64,000 nt of DNA, taken from NCBI GenBank assembly GCA_963764805.1, contig CAVXUB010000006.1, forward strand, positions 186,001 to 250,000, written 5' to 3'. The position numbers and the translations under genes are program-made. This document shows positions 45,051 to 53,389 of this stretch, piece by piece (position 1 is the first letter of the stretch; each line of letters begins with the position of its first letter). Under the pieces are notes generated by a model. That model was given only the letters and a program-made list of their open reading frames with translations, had not been told where the DNA came from and searched no databases. The stretch is from CAVXUB01 sp963764805. GTDB taxonomy: Bacteria; Actinomycetota; Acidimicrobiia; Acidimicrobiales; Bog-793.

Positions 45051-45872
45051 TCAGATGTACTGGAGGATGAGGCTCGTCATGGCGGCGTCGCCGGCGGAGT
45101 CGAGGTGGATCCCGTCGCCCCAGAACCAGTCGGGATGGTCCTTCGAGAGGTCGTACCAGTCGGCGATGTACGCGTTCTTGTAATGCGGCACGACGCTGGC
45201 GAGGACTTCATCGTTGGGGAGGCCCCACAGGTCGTCCCCCGGACCGTAGGCATTGGGTGGGAGGTCGACGTTGACGAACACGACCCTCTTGACCGACGAG
45301 AGCAGGGACATCATCGACTCGACGTCCGACGGGTAGATCTTTCCGTTCAGGCCGAGCTCGATGACGACGATGTCGGTCAGCTGGTCGCCGGCCTTGAGCT
45401 GGCTGACGACTGTCTCGCCGTCCTGCCACTGCCTGCTCACCTGCCCGTAGATGTGGATCCCGGGGACGGCCGCCGCGAGGTCGCCCGAATCCTGCAGGTC
45501 GACCATCACCGAGTCGCCGATGGCGGTCACGCTGCCGGCGAGGTGAGGAGGCGGAGGCGTGCCGAGCACGCCAGGGGCTGACTGCCCGGTGGTCGTGGTC
45601 GGCTGCGGCTCGACCGTCGTCGTCGTCGGCCGCACCGTCGTGGTGGTCGGGTTCGGGCGCGTCGTGGTCGGCTTCGGGCGCGTAGTGGTGGGAGCGAGCG
45701 TCGTCGTCGGCGCCAGGGTGCTCGGATTCTCGGTGGTCGGGGTCCGGGTAGCCGAGGCATGGTGGGCGGGCGCAGCGTTGACTCCTGCGCACGCCGACAA
45801 CAGCAAGCCGATCGAGAGGACGGCAGCAGCGGCGCCGGCAGCAGTACGCGGTGAAAGGGTCTTCTTCGTCAT
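45051..45872 (-). CDS. Lipoprotein SGNH-type hydrolase/acyltransferase
   Basis: ATG 45872 gives a lipoprotein signal ending L-L-S-A-C-A-G. A Thr/Pro-rich linker (residues about 40-105, T-T-T-x-x-P repeats) spans the cell wall, then an SGNH domain begins at V-T-A-I-G-D-S-V-M with the nucleophile Ser. A G-L-N-G block and the late D-G-I-H-L-D-S-A-G (Asp/His pair) complete the site. Related domains sit at the C-terminus of membrane acyltransferases that acylate cell-surface glycans; the substrate here is unknown. Its position beside the GT-C cluster supports a cell-envelope role. Confidence 0.85.
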   Translation of the reverse strand: MTKKTLSPRTAAGAAAAVLSIGLLLSACAGVNAAPAHHASATRTPTTENPSTLAPTTTLAPTTTRPKPTTTRPNPTTTTVRPTTTTVEPQPTTTTGQSAPGVLGTPPPPHLAGSVTAIGDSVMVDLQDSGDLAAAVPGIHIYGQVSRQWQDGETVVSQLKAGDQLTDIVVIELGLNGKIYPSDVESMMSLLSSVKRVVFVNVDLPPNAYGPGDDLWGLPNDEVLASVVPHYKNAYIADWYDLSKDHPDWFWGDGIHLDSAGDAAMTSLILQYI

Positions 45873-45991
45873 GATCGTTGGGGCTCGTCTGATGTGCAGC
45901 TGGTGACGTGCTGCGTGCATTGCTGCACGATGGATGGCCGCTGCGACCCGAGCCGGAACCTGAATTCTAGAGGAGGGGGCGGCTCATCGGG

Positions 45992-47197
45992 TCACGTGAA
46001 GCGCACACGGTGCACGAAGGTGACGAGGAAGGCGGCGGCGGCGAGGGTGCCGACGAGCCACAGGCGGCGTTTCGTGCCGATCAGGATGACCATCGCCAGC
46101 TCGTACAGGGGAGCCATGGCGCGAAAGTCCGCCTGGCCGTACCAGACCTCCGTCGAGAGGCACAGCGCCAGGGCGATCAGCACGACGAAGGCCAGGCGTT
46201 CGTGCATCAGAGCCTTGGTGTGCCGGATCGAGAAGAGGGCGACCAGGACCACGACGCCGAGGACGACCAGCTCCCCCAGCCAGATCGCGTTGGCCAGCCG
46301 CAAGGGGTGACTGCTGTAGCGGTTGAAGGCGTCGACGGCTGCGGTGGCCGGAGTTCCGAAGTTGCCGTTGGCGCCGCTCGTGGCGACGAAGACATTGGTC
46401 GCGTCGTAGAGGGCGAGCTGAAGGCCGGCGAAGGCGATGACAGGCAGCAGCCAGACGAGGTTGGCCGAGAGGGGCGGCCGCGGGTTCTGCCAACTCCTCG
46501 GGACGAGGCTGAGCAGGACGATGACGAGCCCGATCGCCGCCACCACGAACATGTCCGTCTCCTTGGTGAGCACGTCGCAGGAGAGGGCCAGGGCGGCGAT
46601 CAGGTAACGCCCACGCCTGAGCGCCACGAGGCCACCGAGCAGGAAAGCTGCGGCGGTCACCTCCAACAGGTCGCGCGAGATCGAGGTGACGAAACCGAAA
46701 AAGGCCGGGAACAGCAGTCCGAACGAGGCGTGGCGCCCGGCATCGTGCGCCATGACGCCGCCGAAGAGGCCGATCGCCCCGAAAGCGACCACGTTGACCG
46801 CCACCAGGGCGTCCGGAACCAACCCGGGTCTGCCTCCGGCGGAGAGCACCCAGGCGAGGAACGGGTAGCCGATCCGCTGCAAGCGGTACCACCCGTCGAG
46901 CCGGATCCCGAAGGCGACCCGGTGGACGTCGAACGGGTCGAGCGCTTGGCGGTAGTAGAACTGCCCGTCGTACCCGGTCGGGGTCGTACCGCCGAAGACA
47001 TGGATGTGCGGCGGCAGGCCGTGGCCGACCAGGTTGGCGGATCCGACGACGACGAACTGCGTGATGTCGTGGTGCGCCGCGAAGATCAGCCGGGCGAACA
47101 CCAGGACGAGGGCGGCGACGACGCTCAGGACGGCCGGCAGCAGCGGGTGGTCGAGGCGGCGGAGCACGCCCGCAAGGTAGCCGCCGGCTACTCCCAC
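45992..47197 (-). CDS. Polytopic membrane protein, GT-C glycosyltransferase-like
   Basis: About 401 residues with ten or so predicted membrane helices. A first large loop contains G-Y-D-G-Q-F-Y-Y-R-Q-A-L-D-P-F, which resembles the acidic first-loop motif of GT-C glycosyltransferases, and R-I-G-Y-P-F-L-A follows. Another loop has K-E-T-D-M-F. I cannot assign a named family. It is first after the large YfhO-like gene on the same strand, separated by a repeat-rich 45-base gap. GTG 47197 is the likely start. Confidence 0.6.
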   Translation of the reverse strand: MGVAGGYLAGVLRRLDHPLLPAVLSVVAALVLVFARLIFAAHHDITQFVVVGSANLVGHGLPPHIHVFGGTTPTGYDGQFYYRQALDPFDVHRVAFGIRLDGWYRLQRIGYPFLAWVLSAGGRPGLVPDALVAVNVVAFGAIGLFGGVMAHDAGRHASFGLLFPAFFGFVTSISRDLLEVTAAAFLLGGLVALRRGRYLIAALALSCDVLTKETDMFVVAAIGLVIVLLSLVPRSWQNPRPPLSANLVWLLPVIAFAGLQLALYDATNVFVATSGANGNFGTPATAAVDAFNRYSSHPLRLANAIWLGELVVLGVVVLVALFSIRHTKALMHERLAFVVLIALALCLSTEVWYGQADFRAMAPLYELAMVILIGTKRRLWLVGTLAAAAFLVTFVHRVRFT

Positions 47198-47275
47198 GGG
47201 CGACTACTCCCGCCAGCCATTGCCGGCGACTACTCACGCCAGCTACTCGCGGCGGCTACTCCCGCCGACTACTGC
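47186..47275. repeat. Short irregular CTACTC repeats
   Basis: Six copies of a GGCTACTCC or CGACTACTC core occur in 90 bases, 11-26 bases apart, across the end of the YfhO-like gene and the start of the next one. Degenerate G/C-rich relatives continue to about 47345. Confidence 0.6.
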
Positions 47276-50017
47276 CACGGGCGGTTCCCGCGGGCGATCC
47301 CGGCGGCCCCCGCCGGCGGTTCCGGGCGGCGACTCCCGCCAACGACGGCGTACCAATAGGCGGCGGCCGACCACGAGCGCCACGACGAGGGCGAGCAGGG
47401 CGATCGTTGCCAGCGAAAGCAGGACGCCGCTTGCCAATCCCTCGGGGTGGAAGGTGAGCGTCACGATGCTCGAGCCGCTGGGAACGGCGACGGCCATCAC
47501 CAGGCCGTCGCGGACGACGGGTACGTCCCGAGAGGTTCCGCCGGAGCTCACCTCGGCCCGCCAACCCGGGTCGTAGGCAGTGGAGACGACGAGCTCGGAC
47601 GGTGCCCGGGCTTTGACAGCCACGGTGGAGCCCGAACCCGTGGTCGGCGAGCCGTCGATGACGGTGGCGGTGCCGGCTGGAACCCGGACGGTTCGGGCAC
47701 CGGTCACCGATCTGTAGATCACGAAGTCGCCCACTCGGGCAGCGAGGTGCCAGTTCGAGGGATCGACGGCGTCGGCCAGGACTCCGTCGACCAGATAGCT
47801 GTGCGCCCCGGCGATCACGCCGACGTCAAGGCTCGAGAGCGGTGATCCGCTGAGGAGCTGCACCTCCAGGCCCTCGGCCCGACCGTCCGCCGGGAGGCGG
47901 GCGTCGGTAGCCCCCGCCGGCAGCACCTGCGGTTGCTCCCAGCGCACGGAGCCCCCATCCCCGATCAGGCCGATTCGCACCCGCTCACCGCCGGCCGGAG
48001 CGCCCAGCTGGAGGAATGCTGCCGTCACGGTCACGTCGGTGCCGAACCACCAGCTCTGGGGACGATCCTCGGCGAGCGCCGGGCGAGGGGCCGAGGTGCG
48101 CGGCACCCCGGGGAGATTGGGGGCCACGTCTGTCCCTGCCGGAAGAGCCGGATCGGTGTGCCGAGACTCCGAGAGGATGTAGGGCGGCAGCGGCGAGGGC
48201 AACGACGAGACCGGGATCAGGAACGACTCCGGGAGGGTCACGAGCACCTGCAGATCGAGCTGGTCGAACAGGCCGGAGGCGAGCCCAGTCGGGCTGAGGT
48301 AGTCGCGCGAGGTGGCCACGGTGGCATCGGCGTACTGCCCGTCGACCAGCGACCCGTAGCCGGTGACGGCTGGCAGGCCGACCAGTATCCCCGTGTCCGG
48401 CTCTCCGGCTTCGGCCAGTTCGTGGGGGTCGAACAAGCCCGGGTCGAACACTGCGTAGCGTCCCCCTGCGGTCAGCTGCCGGGCGACGGCGGTGAGGACC
48501 GGGCCCGGCTGATCAGACGAAGGAGGACTGATGGCGGAGAAGTAGAGGCTGCCGCAGGAGAAGAGACCGACGTCGACGAGCGTCAGGGCGGCGACCAGTC
48601 CCTGCCAACGCCCCCGGGGAACAAGGCGCCGGGAGTAGCAGACCGCGGCCGCCGACAGCGCCAGGGCGCCGGCGAGGACGAGTGCCCACCAAGTGCCGGC
48701 CGGACGTGCTCGCGGCGGCCCGGCGCTGAGAAGCTGCCAGAGGGTGGATGGCGAGAGGGCGAGCAGCACCGCGGCGACCGCCACCACCGCCACCAGCAGC
48801 GCCGGCACCGCCAGCTCGTAGCGCGAGGAGCGCCAGTCCTTCCGGGTCCCCCCGTCCACCCACCAGGTGAACAGGGCTGAGGCGGCGAGGTCTGCCTCCA
48901 CGATGTTGCGCCCAGAGTCGCGCTGATGGCCGTAGAAGGGCACGTGATAGAGGATGTGCTCGAGGGGCGTCGCCGCCGCCACCGCGAGGAGCAGCGAGAC
49001 TGCCAGGACCCCGTACCAGCACCGTCTTTCGCCCACCGGCAAGCGGCCGCTCCAGCGGCGCGACGCCAGCAACAGCGCGGCCACCACGGGGAGCAGCCCG
49101 AGGTAGAGCGTGACCTCGCCCGAGTTCGAGGGCCCGAAGTAGACGAGCTGCGAGAAGACGACGTGGTACCCGCCCTCAAGGTACGGGATGACCGCCAGCA
49201 CGAGGGCGTTGCCCGGGAACGAGTATCCGGAGGCAGCGAACTCGGTGACGTGGGCCCGCTGCGAGTAGGCGATGTAGTCGAGGGCCGGTATCCAGACGAA
49301 GGCCGTGGCCGCCAAGGCGACGATCGGTGCCACGAGGGCCTGCGAGAGGGTTCGCCACCCGCGTCCCCGCACGGCGCTCCAGCGCAGGATCCCATAGGTG
49401 AGGGACGCTGCCACCGTGCCGAGCAATGCCTCCGGCGAGCCCGCCAGCACGCCGAGCGAGATAGCCGCCCCGAGAGCGAGCGACCATCTCCACCCGCCGC
49501 CGTCGACGATCTTGCGCACGGCGAGCAGCGTCCAGGGCAGGCATGCGATTCCGTTCGCCATGTCGAGATGGACGGCCGCCTGTGTGGTGGCTGCTCCGGC
49601 GAAGGCGAAGGTGCCGGCGCCGAGGAACGACGCGAGCACCGCCGCCCCGCTGGCTCGAAACAGGCAGAAGGTCCCGAGCCCGACGGACGCGTAGATGACG
49701 ACGTTCCCGAGCACCCAGGCAACCTGCGCCGGCAGCACTGCGAACAGGAGCGTCGTCGGGAAGTAGGCGCTGGCGTTGAGGCCGGCCGCCAAGGGCGTCC
49801 CGCCGAAGGAGTAGGGGTTCCAGCCGGGTTCGGCCCCGTGACGGAGGCTGGATCCGACGAGGACCCGGAGCGGGTAGTTCTGGATCAGGTTGTCGCCGGT
49901 CAGCAGCAGGTGGCCGCCGAGGATGGCGGCCGAGGTGAAGACGATCGCCGGGATTGCGACGAGGGCGCCGCCGGCGAGCCAGGAGCCGAGCCGGATCCCG
50001 CCGGCACGGGCCCTCAT
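47243..50017 (-). CDS. YfhO-like large membrane protein
   Basis: About 924 residues. The N-terminal half has many helices and the YfhO-like pattern G-D-N-L-I-Q-N-Y-P-L, then W-N-P-Y-S-F-G-G-T-P and an acidic Y-G-H-Q-R-D-S-G-R-N loop. The C-terminal 350 residues form an extracellular beta-rich domain and end with one more helix and an Arg-rich tail. YfhO in Firmicutes helps glycosylate lipoteichoic acid. ATG 50017 overlaps the upstream stop by four bases (ATGA), so it is translated with the two genes before it. Confidence 0.75.
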   Translation of the reverse strand: MRARAGGIRLGSWLAGGALVAIPAIVFTSAAILGGHLLLTGDNLIQNYPLRVLVGSSLRHGAEPGWNPYSFGGTPLAAGLNASAYFPTTLLFAVLPAQVAWVLGNVVIYASVGLGTFCLFRASGAAVLASFLGAGTFAFAGAATTQAAVHLDMANGIACLPWTLLAVRKIVDGGGWRWSLALGAAISLGVLAGSPEALLGTVAASLTYGILRWSAVRGRGWRTLSQALVAPIVALAATAFVWIPALDYIAYSQRAHVTEFAASGYSFPGNALVLAVIPYLEGGYHVVFSQLVYFGPSNSGEVTLYLGLLPVVAALLLASRRWSGRLPVGERRCWYGVLAVSLLLAVAAATPLEHILYHVPFYGHQRDSGRNIVEADLAASALFTWWVDGGTRKDWRSSRYELAVPALLVAVVAVAAVLLALSPSTLWQLLSAGPPRARPAGTWWALVLAGALALSAAAVCYSRRLVPRGRWQGLVAALTLVDVGLFSCGSLYFSAISPPSSDQPGPVLTAVARQLTAGGRYAVFDPGLFDPHELAEAGEPDTGILVGLPAVTGYGSLVDGQYADATVATSRDYLSPTGLASGLFDQLDLQVLVTLPESFLIPVSSLPSPLPPYILSESRHTDPALPAGTDVAPNLPGVPRTSAPRPALAEDRPQSWWFGTDVTVTAAFLQLGAPAGGERVRIGLIGDGGSVRWEQPQVLPAGATDARLPADGRAEGLEVQLLSGSPLSSLDVGVIAGAHSYLVDGVLADAVDPSNWHLAARVGDFVIYRSVTGARTVRVPAGTATVIDGSPTTGSGSTVAVKARAPSELVVSTAYDPGWRAEVSSGGTSRDVPVVRDGLVMAVAVPSGSSIVTLTFHPEGLASGVLLSLATIALLALVVALVVGRRLLVRRRWRESPPGTAGGGRRDRPREPPVAVVGGSSRRE

Positions 50018-51975
50018 GGGGTCGGCGCCCGCCACCCGGACGCTGGCCGCAGCCAGATCACGTAGCCGGGTGCCGTCACGGCGGGGGCGCCGAGGGCATC
50101 GGTGTAGAACCAGTAGAGGGATGGTTGGATCGGCACGTCCGGCGAGTATTGGCGATGGGCGAGACCAGCATCGCTCGGGGCGGCGGGATTGGTGAAGACG
50201 AAGGCCCGGGCGGTGTAGCGCGTGAGGTAGGCGCGGAACTGCGCCTCCTCACCCTTGACCAGAGCCACCTCTTCGGCGTGCAGCTTGGGATGGCCCGGCA
50301 GGGGCTCGAGCGGTTGGGGTGGGAACTGCTCGAAGGGGGGTGGGATGGGCCAGGGCGTCTTCTGGCCGTGAGCGGCGCCGGGGATCTCGAAGTTGGCGTA
50401 GCCGCCGATCAGCTTGAAGCTCATCTGGTCGATCGCCTGCCACGTCATTCCCCCGGCGTGGCCGAGAGTCGTTTCGGGGAAGGTGGCGACGACCGAGCCC
50501 GAGGGCAGCAGGCGCTCGAGAGCGGGCGGCAGTGTCGTGGGCCAAGGCAGGGCGGTGCTGGCGAAGGGGATGTTGGGAAGCAACGTCAGCACGACGATCC
50601 CCGAGACGACCGCCAGCTTGCGCCGCGAGGGCGGCGTTCCCTCGGGTCGCCCGAGCCACAGCCGCTCGATCGCGATGGCGAGGATGATCGCCACGAAGAC
50701 CGTGGTGTAGAGGGAGTAGCGGGCGGGGATGGTGTTCTCGAGCAGCGGGAGGTGCGCGGTGATGTCGCCGGGAAGCGGGATGGGCGACGGCCAGCCAGCG
50801 ATGTAGAGGTGCGCTCCGAGCGACATCACCCAGGCACCGATGGCGCCGGCAGCGAAGACGCTCACGTAGGTGTCGTGCCGCAGCCTTCGAAACACCCCGT
50901 AGAGCACGATCAGGAACGGCATCCCGAGGTAGCTGCCCGCTTCGCTGAGGTTGTCCGAGACGAGCTTGTCCCCCCAGTGGGAGATGAAGGGAGGCGTCAG
51001 CAGTTGCGTCGACGTGGGCATCAGCGGGCTGAAGAGGTCGGCGCTGTCACCCTGCAGGTTGCGCAGCTGGATCACGGGACCGACCTCGCGACCTGGGCCG
51101 GCGATGATCTCGTAGATCGGGTACCCGGCGATGAGCAGGAAGACGACTACCGCCAGGGCGGCCGTCTTGGCGACGTAGGGGAGGGCGGCACGAGCCTCTG
51201 CCCTGTGACGGGCGATCAGCCACCCAGCCACGATCACGGCGATCACCCCGCAGCCGCTGAGGACGTCCGGCGAGATCCAGTACTGGATGCCGGCGGCGAG
51301 CCCGATCAACGACCCGAGCAGCACGGGCCGCATCCGGCGACGCCGCACCAGCTCGTCGCCGAGCAGGACGAGCAGCGGTGGGATCGGGACGAAGACGAGG
51401 TCGAGGTGCATCGCCTGGCCGGCCATGTACGGACCGAGGCCGTAGAGGAGTCCGCCGGCAAAACGTGCGGGCCAGGTCCGGCACCAGCGCCCGAGGACCA
51501 GGTACATGCTGGCGGGGGAGACGAGGAACGAGAGGCGGATGAGGAAGTTGAAGGTGGCGACGGGCCCGAGGGTGGCGGTGATCGGCCACCCGAGAACCCC
51601 CAGGAACGGGACCGGTGTGTTGTCGGCCAGGTTGACGCCGTTCGGGTAGAAGATCAGATCCGTGTGGAAGAGGCTCTTGCCGTGCGTCAGGGCGTAGGGG
51701 ACGTAGGCGAGGAACCACGACATCTGGAATGCGTCCGAGCCCGCCGGGTTGCCAGCGCCGGCTGCCGGCAAGTGGGTCGATGAGAGTGGGCTGACGGGCG
51801 CGAAGGCGATCACGGCCAGCACCGCGTAAGCGGCTATGCAGATCCAGCTCGCGAGAGGGCGCGAACGCCATCGCGACAGCGTCTCCGGGCGCTGCCCGTC
51901 CTGGTAGCCAGGCGCTGCGGTCGCTCCGGTCGCTCCGCTCGCTGCGGCGGGCAGTGCTCCTGCGGCGACACTCAT
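50014..51975 (-). CDS. Polytopic membrane protein, GT-C-like
   Basis: The 653-residue protein has a short cytoplasmic start and about 12 helices, then a soluble C-terminal domain of about 180 residues. The first outside loop holds A-G-S-D-A-F-Q-M-S-W-F-L and L-I-F-Y-P-N-G-V-N-L, an arrangement found in actinobacterial membrane glycosyltransferase-like proteins. The exact sugar is not deducible. Both ends overlap neighbours by four bases (ATGA), forming a three-gene operon with the GT87-like and YfhO-like genes. Confidence 0.7.
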   Translation of the reverse strand: MSVAAGALPAAASGATGATAAPGYQDGQRPETLSRWRSRPLASWICIAAYAVLAVIAFAPVSPLSSTHLPAAGAGNPAGSDAFQMSWFLAYVPYALTHGKSLFHTDLIFYPNGVNLADNTPVPFLGVLGWPITATLGPVATFNFLIRLSFLVSPASMYLVLGRWCRTWPARFAGGLLYGLGPYMAGQAMHLDLVFVPIPPLLVLLGDELVRRRRMRPVLLGSLIGLAAGIQYWISPDVLSGCGVIAVIVAGWLIARHRAEARAALPYVAKTAALAVVVFLLIAGYPIYEIIAGPGREVGPVIQLRNLQGDSADLFSPLMPTSTQLLTPPFISHWGDKLVSDNLSEAGSYLGMPFLIVLYGVFRRLRHDTYVSVFAAGAIGAWVMSLGAHLYIAGWPSPIPLPGDITAHLPLLENTIPARYSLYTTVFVAIILAIAIERLWLGRPEGTPPSRRKLAVVSGIVVLTLLPNIPFASTALPWPTTLPPALERLLPSGSVVATFPETTLGHAGGMTWQAIDQMSFKLIGGYANFEIPGAAHGQKTPWPIPPPFEQFPPQPLEPLPGHPKLHAEEVALVKGEEAQFRAYLTRYTARAFVFTNPAAPSDAGLAHRQYSPDVPIQPSLYWFYTDALGAPAVTAPGYVIWLRPASGWRAPTP

Positions 51976-53186
51976 GAAGGGGTCACCGCCGGCAGGTGTG
52001 GCAGCCGCAGTGTGCGGGCGACCCGTTGCGCCGCTGGTAGCGGGCGGACGAGCAGCACACCGGTGACTGTGAGCAGCACGACGCTCATGCCGATCGCCCG
52101 CAGGGCCGACTCGCTGGCGTCCCGTCCGAGGCCGAAGACGTGGAACTGGAACACGTCGAGTGTCCATGCCATCCCGAGCCAACCCGTCGGGAAGCGGATC
52201 GGGGAGCCGGCCACGACCACGCTCATGGCGAGCGGCACGAGGGTCAACATGAAGTGGTACTCCGAGAGGGTGCCGGCGGCGAAGGTGCCGAGAAGGAGCA
52301 TGCCGGTGCTGTGGATGAGGCGCAGCCGGTCGTCCGTCAGCCTGGTCCAGGCGAGCCATGCCGCGATCACCGCCAGTGCCGCCACGAAGACCCGCAGCAG
52401 GATGGTGGCGGCGTCCGGTAGCCCGAGCTCGCGGGCGACTCCCACCCAGGCCGAGTTGAAGATCACGATGTGTCCGGTCCGGTCGACGAGGAATGGGAGC
52501 TTGCCGAGCGCCTGTCCGGCGTTGCCGACGAAGGCAAGGGCGATCAGGTTGAGGGCCGCCGGGATTGCGACTGCCAACCCCAGCGCCTTCCACTTGCGGG
52601 CAACCAGCAGCACGATGAGCAGAGGGAGCAGCATCGGCTTGACGGCCATCGAGATGCCGAGCACCGCCGCGGCCGCCAGCCATCGATTCCGCAGGGCCAG
52701 CAGCAGGAAGCCTGCCAGGGCGAGGAACTCGAGCACGCTCAGGTTCTCGAGGCGCAGCTCGAAGAGCATCGCCCCCGTGAACGACAGGATCAGTGTGCTC
52801 ACGGCTGCCGTAAGCCCCCACCAGCGAAGGCGAAGGGCCGCCGCCGTCATAGCAACCCCGGCCACGGCCGCCACGATCGTGACGGCTTCTCCGCCCACGA
52901 CGGCCGCGTGCCGCGAGAGCGCCGCCAGCGGGCGAAACATGAGCAGCAGGCTCGGGGGATACACGAACTGCGAGACCGAGTACGGGTGGCCGCCGGCGGC
53001 GAAGATCTTCTCCGCCTGCCAGGTGAAGAGGAGGTCGTAGCCGACCCGCGGCCCGTGCGGCCAGATGTACAGCCAGCGCCAGAGCGCCAGCCCCCAGGCC
53101 AGCGGCGTGAGGATCACGGCAAGTCTCGTGAGCGGGCTGGCGGCTCCCTTAGGCGCGTCGAAACCCCTGGTCAAGCCGCTCGGCAC
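51972..53186 (-). CDS. GT87-family glycosyltransferase-like membrane protein
   Basis: The 404-residue protein has about ten helices. The first outside loop reads R-V-G-Y-D-L-L-F-T-W-Q-A-E, followed by V-Y-P-P-S-L-L-L and a cytoplasmic-side A-V-K-P-M-L-L-P-L, the usual pattern of GT87 (DUF2029) polyprenyl-phosphate-sugar transferases. In mycobacteria such enzymes (PimE, AftC type) build mannose- or arabinose-containing envelope glycans. The donor and acceptor here are unknown. GTG 53186 starts it, and its stop overlaps the next gene. It diverges from the MptB-like gene. Confidence 0.8.
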   Translation of the reverse strand: MPSGLTRGFDAPKGAASPLTRLAVILTPLAWGLALWRWLYIWPHGPRVGYDLLFTWQAEKIFAAGGHPYSVSQFVYPPSLLLMFRPLAALSRHAAVVGGEAVTIVAAVAGVAMTAAALRLRWWGLTAAVSTLILSFTGAMLFELRLENLSVLEFLALAGFLLLALRNRWLAAAAVLGISMAVKPMLLPLLIVLLVARKWKALGLAVAIPAALNLIALAFVGNAGQALGKLPFLVDRTGHIVIFNSAWVGVARELGLPDAATILLRVFVAALAVIAAWLAWTRLTDDRLRLIHSTGMLLLGTFAAGTLSEYHFMLTLVPLAMSVVVAGSPIRFPTGWLGMAWTLDVFQFHVFGLGRDASESALRAIGMSVVLLTVTGVLLVRPLPAAQRVARTLRLPHLPAVTPS

Positions 53187-53291
53187 GGCGCCATCTTAAT
53201 GTTGCGGCCGGTCGCCCCCAGGGCAGCCCCCGCCGGAGCTACATGACCGGTATGCTCCCGCAGGGGAGTTCCCGACCGGCGTGAGGCTTCT

Positions 53292-53303
53292 CCGACCGGT
53301 CGG
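53292..53303. promoter_or_regulatory. 12-bp palindrome in the divergent glycosyltransferase promoter region
   Basis: CCGACCGGTCGG is a perfect palindrome. Related GACCGG or CCGGTC copies occur at about 53209, 53244, 53274 and 53330 in the same 173-base gap. Together they may form an operator; no regulator is identified. Confidence 0.35.
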
Positions 53304-53389
53304 CGGCGAACGAGACGCGCGTTGCCGGTCGTTGCTAGTCGGGTGCCGCACCCGGGCATGTGTTGGATCCGATGGGAAAAGGGGCAGGG

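Noticed and set aside
50249..50659. Arg/Pro-rich minus-strand open frame inside the GT-C-like gene
   Set aside because: It is an alternative frame of a longer, helix-rich membrane protein with coupled neighbours, and has no ribosome site or family match.
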